Below, piece after piece: positions 7,923-14,799 of a stretch of 37,500 bases of DNA (positions within the stretch are counted from its first letter, which is position 1; each line of letters begins with the position of its first letter). Below the pieces are notes generated by a model, which was not told the DNA's origin, did no database searches, and was given only the letters and a program-made list of their open reading frames with translations. This DNA is from Flavobacterium sp. Root935 (lineage in GTDB: Bacteria > Bacteroidota > Bacteroidia > Flavobacteriales > Flavobacteriaceae). A program made the translations under genes and the position numbers. The stretch spans positions 825,435 through 862,934 of the forward strand of contig NZ_LMJL01000008.1 of NCBI RefSeq assembly GCF_001429295.1, given 5' to 3'.

Positions 7923-9206
7923 ATGGCCGAGCAATCTTCAATTCAGTGTCCAAACTGCGGAACTCCTATCGATGTCAATGATGTTTTAAAACATCAGTTA
8001 GAAGATAGCATCCGTAAAGAATTTCAACAAAAAGCCAGTATTCAAAACCGTGAAATTGAGCTTAAAAACGAACAGTTCGAAAAAGCCAAAGCCGAGTTTG
8101 AAGCCAAGAAAAAACAAGAAAACGAACTCTTTGCTGAACGCTTGGAGCGAGAAAGAAAAATAGCCGAAAAGGAAATCTCTGAAAAGCTTAAAATTAAACT
8201 TGAAGAAGAAAACAAAGATCGTTTGCTTTTAATGGAAAAAGAGCTTTCTGAAAAATCAGATAAAATTAGGGAGTTGAATAAAATGCAGGGGGAAATTGCC
8301 AAATTACAGCGTGAAAAACTGGAAATGAAAGAAGCAATTGAAGCCGAAGCGCAAAAACAGCTGAATGCAACTTTGGTTTTAGAGCGTGATAAAATTCGTA
8401 AACAGGAAGAAGAAAAAAACGAGCTAAAAATCAAAGAATACCAAAAGCAGTCTGACGACCAGAAGAAACTTATTGAAGAAATGAAACGCAAGCAGGAACA
8501 AGGTTCTATGCAATTGCAAGGCGAAGTAATGGAATTGGCGATTGAAGAATGGCTCGCAAATAATTTTCCGCTTGACAGCATCGATGAAGTTAAAAAAGGC
8601 GCAAATGGTGCCGACTGTCTTCAAATTGTAAATACACGTGAACTGCAAAATTGCGGTTCTATTTATTACGAAAGTAAAAGAACAAAAGCTTTTCAGCCAT
8701 CGTGGATCGAAAAGTTTAAAAATGATATTAGGACCAAAAGAGCCAATATTGGTGTTCTAGTTACCGAAGTAATGCCTTCTGGAATGGAAAGAATGGGAAT
8801 GCGCGACGGAATCTGGATTTGTACCTATGAAGAATTTAAGGGGCTGAGTGCCGTTTTACGTCAATCTTTAATTCAAGTTAGCCAGGCTGTGCAAGCGCAG
8901 GAAAACAAAGGCGATAAAATGTCGATGTTATACGATTTCTTGACAAGCAACGAATTCCGATTACAGATTGAAGGAATTGTAGAAGGATTTACGCAAATGC
9001 AAAACGACTTAGATTCTGAAAAAAGAGCGATGCAGCGAATCTGGAAACAAAGAGAAAAACAAATCGAAAAAGTAGTTCATAACACTTTAGGAATGTACGG
9101 TTCGATTCGTGGAATTGCCGGAAATGCTGTCCAGACCGTTAGAGCTTTAGAATTAGATTTTATTGAAGAAGACGAAAGTGAAGATCCTAAGGAATTATTC
9201 GAATAA
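7923..9206 (+). CDS. DUF2130 protein: zinc ribbon, coiled coil, nuclease-like core
   Basis: The 427-aa protein begins with a CxxC half-ribbon (Cys9, Cys12; CPNCGTPIDVND). A long, charged coiled coil (about 25-200) follows, then the DUF2130 core (about 200-360). In the core, Asp231 followed by Glu250-Ser-Lys252 (YYESKRTKAF) has the spacing of a PD-(D/E)xK active site. That assignment is my reading and not a proven activity. A second helical region closes the protein. The gene is monocistronic, bounded by the 128-bp inverted element and a strong terminator. The cellular role is unknown. Confidence 0.85.
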   Translation: MAEQSSIQCPNCGTPIDVNDVLKHQLEDSIRKEFQQKASIQNREIELKNEQFEKAKAEFEAKKKQENELFAERLERERKIAEKEISEKLKIKLEEENKDRLLLMEKELSEKSDKIRELNKMQGEIAKLQREKLEMKEAIEAEAQKQLNATLVLERDKIRKQEEEKNELKIKEYQKQSDDQKKLIEEMKRKQEQGSMQLQGEVMELAIEEWLANNFPLDSIDEVKKGANGADCLQIVNTRELQNCGSIYYESKRTKAFQPSWIEKFKNDIRTKRANIGVLVTEVMPSGMERMGMRDGIWICTYEEFKGLSAVLRQSLIQVSQAVQAQENKGDKMSMLYDFLTSNEFRLQIEGIVEGFTQMQNDLDSEKRAMQRIWKQREKQIEKVVHNTLGMYGSIRGIAGNAVQTVRALELDFIEEDESEDPKELFE

Positions 9207-9210
9207 ATAA

Positions 9211-9243
9211 AAAAGGCTTCAATTAATTTTGAAGCCTTTCTCT
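9211..9243. terminator. Bidirectional terminator between convergent genes
   Basis: AAAGGCTTCAA (9212-9222) and TTGAAGCCTTT (9229-9239) form a perfect 11-bp stem with A-tract and T-rich flanks. It serves the DUF2130 gene on the plus strand and the META lipoprotein on the minus strand. Confidence 0.85.
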
Positions 9244-9247
9244 TTAA

Positions 9248-9679
9248 TTATCCTTTTTTAAAAGACATTGTCAATCCAAACTGATTAGAAAGATAAAGTT
9301 TATTATTCTCAATAGAATAACCAGAAGTTGTTCTTAATAATTGTAGAAACTCGCCTTCTTTTTTTGCATCACATTTTTTAGTTTCTGAAGTAAGATCCAA
9401 AAACTGAATTTTTCCTTCTCCTTTAGAAAGTAAATTTCCTTTAATAGCATTGCATCCCGTTGATCCAGAAAAATTTGACGGAGTCAGTTGAACTTTTGGA
9501 AAACTTGTGAAATCTTTCTCACTTATTGTTTTTCCGTTCAAATTCTCTAAAATCCAAGTTTGTTGTAATTTCTTTTCAACTGATTTTTCATTTGTTGCAG
9601 CAACGGATGTTGCTTCTTTACTCGATTTGCAGCTGTAAGCCAATGATGCTGCAATAAATAACATTAAAATCTTTTTCAT
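9248..9679 (-). CDS. META-domain lipoprotein (HslJ-like)
   Basis: This 143-aa protein has a lipoprotein signal peptide (MKKILMLFIAASLAYSC, lipobox Cys17). A single META domain covers about 40-142, with WILENLNGKTI, the GSTGCNAIKGN turn and YSIENNKLYLSN. META domains occur in heat-shock protein HslJ and in envelope proteins of unclear function. It is probably anchored in the outer membrane or periplasm. It resembles the C-terminal domain of the next minus-strand gene, suggesting local duplication. A TATTTTTG -7 element lies at 9706-9713. Confidence 0.85.
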   Translation of the reverse strand: MKKILMLFIAASLAYSCKSSKEATSVAATNEKSVEKKLQQTWILENLNGKTISEKDFTSFPKVQLTPSNFSGSTGCNAIKGNLLSKGEGKIQFLDLTSETKKCDAKKEGEFLQLLRTTSGYSIENNKLYLSNQFGLTMSFKKG

Positions 9680-9705
9680 GTAAAATAAATATAAGTTTTA
9701 TTTTA

Positions 9706-9713
9706 CAAAAATA
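9706..9713 (-). promoter_or_regulatory. -7 element of the META lipoprotein gene
   Basis: TATTTTTG on the minus strand, 27 nt before the ATG, fits TAnnTTTG. No clear TTTG -33 box was seen. Confidence 0.45.
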
Positions 9714-9785
9714 TTTTGTCGCTACAGCATTGATATTCCCTAAAAGTTATTTTTAAACCACTTTAAGACATTTTAGGAATAAATA

Positions 9786-10562
9786 TTAATCTACTTTTCT
9801 AAAAACCAAAAGTTTTGCAGAAGGGTTCGAAAGTGTTAATCTGTTATTTTCAATAGAATAAGTAGTTACGTTTTGAAGTGCTTTAGTAAATTCTCCTTCT
9901 TTATTTCCTTGAGGACATGCCATAAGGGTCGAAAGGACTTTGGTAAATCTCAATATATCCTTTTCATAAAAAAATTGCCCGCTAATAGTATTACAGCCGC
10001 CGTAGCCAGAAAATCTATTTTCTGTCGAATTAATCTCGATTCTTGGGAATTCCTTTTGAAAATCGGCAGCAAAAACTTTATAACCATTCAATTCTTCGAG
10101 AACCCAAATATCGTGAAGGCGATAATCTGTTATATATTTACCGCAGCCGCTCAGCTTTTGAAACTCCAAGTCAGCATTATTTTTAATTTCAACTTTTACG
10201 CTGTAAGGCGAAATTGCCCCAGACATAGAGTCTTGACAATCTAATTGCTGGATTGTGACAATTATAGATGCCGTTTCGTTACTGCTTTTATACATCTTGA
10301 CATTGGCATCCATCGCTCGTATCGCATCTACAGCAGGAAAAGTGATGCTCTCTTTACCACTTATTAATGAAGTAAAAACAATTTGATCATTTCCTATTTT
10401 AACTCCCCAAAAAGGCTCATTTCCTGTTGCTTTAAAATAAAAATTTAAATCGTCTTGTAAAGTTCCTGAAGTCGATGCGCTTGTATTAGATTCTTTATTT
10501 GCTGCCGTTTTACAGCTTATTATCAAAAGAGACAATAACAAAAGTGAAAGTATTTTTTTCAT
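9786..10562 (-). CDS. Two-domain lipoprotein: COG3650-like plus META
   Basis: I start this 258-aa protein at the ATG giving MKKILSLLLLSLLIISC, a clean lipoprotein signal with lipobox Cys17. A longer reading from a TTG nine codons upstream would bury the signal. The N-terminal half (about 35-145) contains FKATGNEPFWGVKIGNDQIV, typical of the COG3650-type domain. The C-terminal half is a META domain (about 150-258; WVLEELNGY, GGCNTISGQ, YSIENNRLTLSN) similar to the neighbouring lipoprotein. It is likely an envelope protein. No enzymatic function can be assigned. Confidence 0.85.
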   Translation of the reverse strand: MKKILSLLLLSLLIISCKTAANKESNTSASTSGTLQDDLNFYFKATGNEPFWGVKIGNDQIVFTSLISGKESITFPAVDAIRAMDANVKMYKSSNETASIIVTIQQLDCQDSMSGAISPYSVKVEIKNNADLEFQKLSGCGKYITDYRLHDIWVLEELNGYKVFAADFQKEFPRIEINSTENRFSGYGGCNTISGQFFYEKDILRFTKVLSTLMACPQGNKEGEFTKALQNVTTYSIENNRLTLSNPSAKLLVFRKVD

Positions 10563-10701
10563 AAGATCTTTATTTAAAAATGTTACCAATCCTTAAATAG
10601 GTGTAAAATTCCTATGAATTTACGACTTTTTTTGAAAACCTTATTTAGAATCTTTTCAAATTTAATGCTTTTAAAATTTTACAAATCCATCCAAAAGCTA
10701 C

Positions 10702-10733
10702 ACTACGTATGATATTACGCTGAAATACGTAGT
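10702..10733. promoter_or_regulatory. TACGTAT inverted pair upstream of nirB
   Basis: ACTACGTAT (10702-10710) and ATACGTAGT (10725-10733) are perfect inverted copies separated by 14 nt. They share the TACGTAT half-site with the main operator further downstream and may be upstream binding sites for the same factor. Confidence 0.45.
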
Positions 10734-10780
10734 AAAAAAACCTCTACTATACTTAAAAATTTAAATAAATACGTATTTAA

Positions 10781-10798
10781 ATAAGTATAAATACTTAT
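10781..10798. promoter_or_regulatory. Candidate nitrate-regulon operator, nirB promoter
   Basis: ATAAGTATAAATACTTAT is a perfect 8-2-8 palindrome overlapping the -7 element. Its 16-bp core (10782-10797) is identical to the site before moeA (37126-37141). It differs by one base from the narK and nasA sites. A further AAATACGTATTT palindrome (10767-10778) lies directly upstream. Confidence 0.7.
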
Positions 10799-10803
10799 AT
10801 TTG
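10796..10803 (+). promoter_or_regulatory. nirB promoter -7 element
   Basis: TATATTTG fits the Bacteroidota TAnnTTTG element 26 nt before the nirB ATG. It is fused to the operator half-site as ATACTTATATTTG (10791-10803). The same 13-mer occurs before moeA, and 12 of 13 bases occur before nasA. Confidence 0.7.
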
Positions 10804-10829
10804 CGTAATAATACTTAATTAAAGAAATC

Positions 10830-13343
10830 ATGATTAGAGTAATAGTAGTTGGAAACGGCATGGTTGGTTATAAATTTTGCGAAAAATTCGTTGCAAAATC
10901 AGGACAAGAAAAGTATCAAATTACCGTATTTGGTGAAGAACCGAGACGAGCTTACGATCGTGTTCACTTAAGTGAATACTTCGGGGGAAAAACAGCAGAT
11001 GATTTATCTCTATCAACAAGTGAGTGGTACGCTGAAAATAACATTACTCTTAATACATCAGAATTAATTACTGATATAAATCGTGAACAAAAAACAATAC
11101 ATACACATCTAGGAAAAACGCATACTTACGATTACTTAGTTTTGGCAACTGGTTCTTCGGCTTTTGTTCCTCCAATTGAAGGAGTAGAAAAAGAAGGCGT
11201 TTTTGTATACAGAACCATCGAAGATCTGGATTCTATTATGGCATACGCCAAAAAAATTAAACAAAAAGGCGCAACCGAAGCTGCAGTTTTAGGCGGAGGA
11301 TTATTAGGTCTTGAAGCAGCAAAAGCGGTTAGGGATTTAGGACTCAACCCGCACGTTGTGGAATTTGCACCTCGTTTAATGCCCAGACAATTAGATCAGG
11401 GCGCGAGCGATATGCTGCAATCTAAAATTGAAGAATTAAATATCGGAATTCATCTTAATAAAGCCACGCAATATATTGACGGAAAGGAATGCATAACAGG
11501 AATGATGTTTGCCAATGAAGAATTGTTAAAAGTAGACATGCTGGTTATTTCTGCCGGAATTAAACCTCGCGACGAACTGGCAAGAGTTTCTGGGCTGGAA
11601 GTCGGTGTAAGAGGCGGAATTGTGGTAAACAATCAAATGCAGACATCAGATCCTTCTATCTATGCAATTGGCGAAGCGGCACTTTATAATCAAAATATTT
11701 ACGGACTTGTTGCCCCAGGTTACGAAATGGCCGATGTTGCCGCTGAGCAAATTTTAAATGGTGATAAAACCATGAGAGAAACCATCGATATGTCGACTCA
11801 ATTAAAGTTAATAGGTGTTGAAGTAGCGAGTTTTGGTGATCCTTTTATTGAAAATAATGACGTAACAGCCATTATTTATGAAAACAAATTAAGCGGCATT
11901 TATAAAAGAATCAACGTTACCAAAGATTCTAAAAAGCTTTTAGGTGGAATATTAGTTGGAGATTCCAGCGATTACAATTCGCTATTTCAAATCTATGTTA
12001 ATGAAATGACGTTGCCTAAAAATCCAGAAGATTTAATTCTTGGCTCAAGAGATGGATCTGAAGGTTCAAGTTTAGGAAGTGTAATGGACTTACCAGATAC
12101 AGCTGTAATTTGTTCTTGTGAAAATGTAACGAAAGGTTCTATTTGCTGTAAAATCCTAGACGAATCTTGTGCTACACTTTCAGATGTTGTAAAAATAACA
12201 AAAGCAACTTCTGGTTGCGGCGGTTGTAAACCAATGGTTTCAGATTTGGTAAAAGCGACTCAAAAATCACTTGGAAAAGAAGTAAAAGAAGTGATATGCG
12301 AGCATTTCAGCTATACACGCCAAGAATTGTTCGATTTGGTAAAAATCAATAAATACGAGAATTTCTATGACGTTATCGATCATCACGGAAAAGGTGACGG
12401 ATGCGAGATCTGCAAACCAGTTGTGGCTTCAATTTTTTCAAGTATATACAATGATACTGCGAACAAACATGTTACAACTCAAGATACAAATGATAGATTC
12501 CTAGCGAATATTCAACGAAACGGAACTTATTCTGTTGTTCCAAGAGTTGCGGGAGGAGAAATTACAGCCGAGAAATTAATCGTAATTGGCGAAGTTGCCA
12601 AACAATTTGATTTATACACCAAAATCACTGGTGCACAAAGAGTGGATTTATTCGGAGCGCATTTAAGTGATTTGCCAAAAATCTGGAAAATCTTAATTGA
12701 TAATGGTTTTGAAAGTGGGCATGCTTACGGAAAATCACTTCGTGCCGTAAAAAGCTGCGTTGGAAATGCTTGGTGCCGTTACGGAATGGACGACAGCGCC
12801 GGATTTGCCATTGAACTAGAAAACAGATATAAAGGAATTCGTTCTCCTCATAAACTAAAAGGCGGCGTTTCGGCCTGCATCCGCGAATGCGCAGAAGCAC
12901 GTGGAAAAGATTTTGGATTAATTGCTGTTGAAGGCGGATGGAATTTATACATCGCTGGAAATGGCGGTGCCAACCCAAAACACGCTGTTTTATTGGCTGA
13001 GAAAATCGACAAAGAAACCGTGATCAAATATATGGACAGATTCTTAATGTATTACATAAGAACTGCTGGTCCGCTTGTGAGAACTTCAACTTGGTTAGAA
13101 AAATTGGACGGAGGTTTAGACTATTTAAAACAAGTAATTATCGAAGACAGTTTAGGAATCTGCGAAACACTTGAAGCTGAAATGCAGACATTAGTAAACA
13201 CTTTCGAATGCGAATGGAAACAAGTCCTGGAAAAACCAAGATTATTGAAACGTTTCAATCACTTTATAAACTCAGACGAAAAAGATGATAATGCTGTTTT
13301 TGTTCCGTTAAGAGATCAAAAAGCACCAAAAGCCTGGTCTTAG
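10830..13343 (+). CDS. nirB: Assimilatory nitrite reductase, large subunit
   Basis: This 837-aa protein is close to the length of E. coli NirB. It reduces nitrite to ammonium with six electrons from NAD(P)H. An FAD site (GNGMVG, 8-13) and an NAD site (GGGLLG, 155-160) form the N-terminal reductase. A BFD-like [2Fe-2S] domain follows (Cys428, Cys430, Cys463, Cys466). A second degenerate BFD module has Cys490, Cys525 and Cys528. The siroheme/[4Fe-4S] module carries Cys643 and Cys649 (SCVGNAWC) and Cys683 and Cys687 (ACIREC). All expected cluster ligands are present. nirD follows after a 278-nt spacer. The operator-bearing promoter suggests nitrate or redox control. Confidence 0.96.
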   Translation: MIRVIVVGNGMVGYKFCEKFVAKSGQEKYQITVFGEEPRRAYDRVHLSEYFGGKTADDLSLSTSEWYAENNITLNTSELITDINREQKTIHTHLGKTHTYDYLVLATGSSAFVPPIEGVEKEGVFVYRTIEDLDSIMAYAKKIKQKGATEAAVLGGGLLGLEAAKAVRDLGLNPHVVEFAPRLMPRQLDQGASDMLQSKIEELNIGIHLNKATQYIDGKECITGMMFANEELLKVDMLVISAGIKPRDELARVSGLEVGVRGGIVVNNQMQTSDPSIYAIGEAALYNQNIYGLVAPGYEMADVAAEQILNGDKTMRETIDMSTQLKLIGVEVASFGDPFIENNDVTAIIYENKLSGIYKRINVTKDSKKLLGGILVGDSSDYNSLFQIYVNEMTLPKNPEDLILGSRDGSEGSSLGSVMDLPDTAVICSCENVTKGSICCKILDESCATLSDVVKITKATSGCGGCKPMVSDLVKATQKSLGKEVKEVICEHFSYTRQELFDLVKINKYENFYDVIDHHGKGDGCEICKPVVASIFSSIYNDTANKHVTTQDTNDRFLANIQRNGTYSVVPRVAGGEITAEKLIVIGEVAKQFDLYTKITGAQRVDLFGAHLSDLPKIWKILIDNGFESGHAYGKSLRAVKSCVGNAWCRYGMDDSAGFAIELENRYKGIRSPHKLKGGVSACIRECAEARGKDFGLIAVEGGWNLYIAGNGGANPKHAVLLAEKIDKETVIKYMDRFLMYYIRTAGPLVRTSTWLEKLDGGLDYLKQVIIEDSLGICETLEAEMQTLVNTFECEWKQVLEKPRLLKRFNHFINSDEKDDNAVFVPLRDQKAPKAWS

Positions 13344-13356
13344 TTTTATAAATAAT

Positions 13357-13425
13357 TTTTAAACACATAGAAACATAACTTATAGGCATATATAAAGGCG
13401 TTTCACTTACATTAACAAACATAGC
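13357..13425. repeat. Second copy of CACATAGAAA / GGCGTTTCAC repeat
   Basis: AAACACATAGAAA, then AAAGGCGTTTCACTT and an ATTAACA end, match 4619-4681 in order and spacing. This shows a dispersed intergenic repeat. It lies directly after the nirB stop. Confidence 0.6.
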
Positions 13426-13535
13426 ATAGCTGTAACAAAAAATTACAGTTTCAAAAATTTTTAATTTTTAATTTTTAATTCTCAATTTTTAATTAAAAAA
13501 TCAGCTCCAAAAAAAAAATATCATAAACGTTGCTG

Positions 13536-13605
13536 TCCTTCTTACCCTCTTTTTTACTGCGCCATCATAACTCTCATGATTGTAAAAGAGGGCTAAGAAA
13601 CAGGA
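13536..13605 (+). ncRNA. Structured leader between nirB and nirD (putative)
   Basis: A long interrupted stem can be drawn: TCCT/AGGA, TCTTA/TAAGA and CCCTCTTTT/AAAAGAGGG (13536-13553 with 13584-13605). Inside it is an ATCAT/ATGAT hairpin (13564-13580). No T-tract follows, so it is not a simple terminator. It ends 16 nt before the nirD start, where it could control processing, stability or translation of nirD. No known riboswitch class was recognised. Confidence 0.45.
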
Positions 13606-13621
13606 ACTAAAATTTATTACC

Positions 13622-13999
13622 ATGGAAGAAATCTTAAATCAATACGAAACAGTTCATGCAAGCGATGCAACAATTTGGTTTAAAGCAGGTAAAGTAGAAG
13701 ATTTTCCAACCAACCGAGGCGGCTGCATCAAATACAAAAACAAGCAGATTGCTATTTTCAATTTTACACGCCGCAACGAATGGTACGCTTGTCAAAATGC
13801 CTGCCCGCACAAAATGGAAATGGTACTTTCAAGAGGAATGACAGGATCTGCCGATGATATCCCGAAAATCGCCTGCCCTATGCATAAAAAAACATTTTCA
13901 CTTGTTGATGGATCTAACCTAAACGGAGATGATTTTAAAATTGCAACGTATCCGATTAAGGTTGTGGAGAATGAAGTATTTGTTGGATTTGTGGATTAG
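13622..13999 (+). CDS. nirD: Nitrite reductase small subunit (Rieske)
   Basis: This 125-aa Rieske-type protein partners NirB. The [2Fe-2S] ligands are visible as Cys61-Pro-His63 and Cys85-Pro-Met-His88, the NirD arrangement. Bona fide oxygenase ferredoxins would normally show CxH and CxxH with different loops. It starts with ATG 16 nt after the structured leader. It is probably cotranscribed with nirB, since no recognisable promoter lies in the spacer. Length is typical for NirD (about 105-125 aa). Confidence 0.93.
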   Translation: MEEILNQYETVHASDATIWFKAGKVEDFPTNRGGCIKYKNKQIAIFNFTRRNEWYACQNACPHKMEMVLSRGMTGSADDIPKIACPMHKKTFSLVDGSNLNGDDFKIATYPIKVVENEVFVGFVD

Positions 14000-14007
14000 A
14001 CTTTTAA

Positions 14008-14160
14008 GAGGCAAGAAACAAGAAACAAGAAACAAGAAACAAGAAACCAGAAGCAAGAAACCAGAAGCAAAAAACAAGAAGTAAGATTTGAAGAACTTTT
14101 ATCATCTTGCTTCTTGCCTCTTGCTTCTCACATTTCACATTTCACATTTCACATCTCACA
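14008..14160. repeat. Heptamer tandem arrays forming an inverted repeat
   Basis: The left part (14008-14084) is tandem CAAGAAA/CAGAAGC-type heptamers. After a short centre, the right part is CTTGCTT/CTTGCCT heptamers, complementary to the left, then CATTTCA heptamers to 14160. The complementary arrays could fold into a long hairpin separating nirD from the DUF4202 gene. There are no unique spacers, so this is not a CRISPR array. Confidence 0.7.
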
Positions 14161-14175
14161 TATTTACTAATTCCG

Positions 14176-14183
14176 TATCTTTG
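14176..14183 (+). promoter_or_regulatory. Candidate -7 element of the DUF4202/kinase operon
   Basis: TATCTTTG, 22 nt before the ATG, fits TAnnTTTG. No operator palindrome is seen here, unlike the other nitrate-gene promoters. Confidence 0.4.
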
Positions 14184-14205
14184 AAATCTATTATCAAACC
14201 AAACA

Positions 14206-14790
14206 ATGACTACACCTTTTCAAAAAGCAAGCGAATGGATTGATGCTGAAAACGCACAAGATCCAAACATTGAAATCGATCAAAATACAGAATATCCAAA
14301 AGAATTATTGTATTCCAACAGGATGTACGAAAGACTGATGCAGTTTGAACCAAATGCATCTGAAGAAATCCAGATTGCTTCAAAAGCACAGCACATCTGC
14401 CGATGGAAAGTAGCAAGAGAATCATACCCAATGGATCGCGTTGGTTATTTGAAATGGCGAGAAGAATTAAAAAAATTCCACGCCAAAACTACTGCCGAAA
14501 TTCTGGAAAAAGCAGGTTATGACCAGACTTTTATTGATCGCGTTTCGTTTTTAATTGAGAAAAAATTACTAAAAAAAGATCACGAAACACAATTATTAGA
14601 AGATGTTATTTGTCTTGTTTTCCTTGAGTATTATTTAGAACCTTTCGTTCATAAACACGATGAGGAAAAACTAAAAAACATCATCAAAAAAACCTGGGAT
14701 AAAATGTCGGACAAAGGACATCAGGAAGCCTTAAAAATCCACTATTCCGAAGAAAACTTAAATCTTATAAAAGCCTCTTTAGGATTGTAA
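14206..14790 (+). CDS. DUF4202 protein
   Basis: This 194-aa soluble, helical protein matches the DUF4202 family from its N-terminus (FQKASEWIDAENAQDPN) and the segments ICRWKVARESYPMDRVGYL and LVFLEYYLEPF. The conserved His, Arg and Glu pattern looks HD-domain-like. That is an impression and not a demonstrated fold. I recall DUF4202 genes next to nitrate/nitrite assimilation genes in many bacteria, consistent with this site. It is 9 nt upstream of the sensor kinase, so the two are translationally close and probably act in one pathway. Molecular function is unknown. Confidence 0.82.
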   Translation: MTTPFQKASEWIDAENAQDPNIEIDQNTEYPKELLYSNRMYERLMQFEPNASEEIQIASKAQHICRWKVARESYPMDRVGYLKWREELKKFHAKTTAEILEKAGYDQTFIDRVSFLIEKKLLKKDHETQLLEDVICLVFLEYYLEPFVHKHDEEKLKNIIKKTWDKMSDKGHQEALKIHYSEENLNLIKASLGL

Positions 14791-14799
14791 TTCAATTAT

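Noticed and set aside
8042..8581. Long open frame antisense to the DUF2130 gene
   Set aside because: Ser/Phe-rich mirror of a Lys/Glu coiled coil, a typical shadow of biased codon composition.
10563..10589. N-terminal extension of the two-domain lipoprotein
   Set aside because: It uses a TTG and would bury the lipoprotein signal peptide that begins at the ATG at 10562.
10702..10733. Classical FNR/Crp site upstream of nirB
   Set aside because: No TTGAT-N4-ATCAA or TGTGA-N6-TCACA pattern. The inverted pair is TACGTAT-based with a 14-nt spacer.
13536..13605. Simple rho-independent terminator after nirB
   Set aside because: The stem is followed by an A-rich run and the nirD start, not by a T-tract.
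14008..14160. Possible CRISPR array
   Set aside because: The units are 7 nt and contiguous with no unique spacers, and there are no cas genes.
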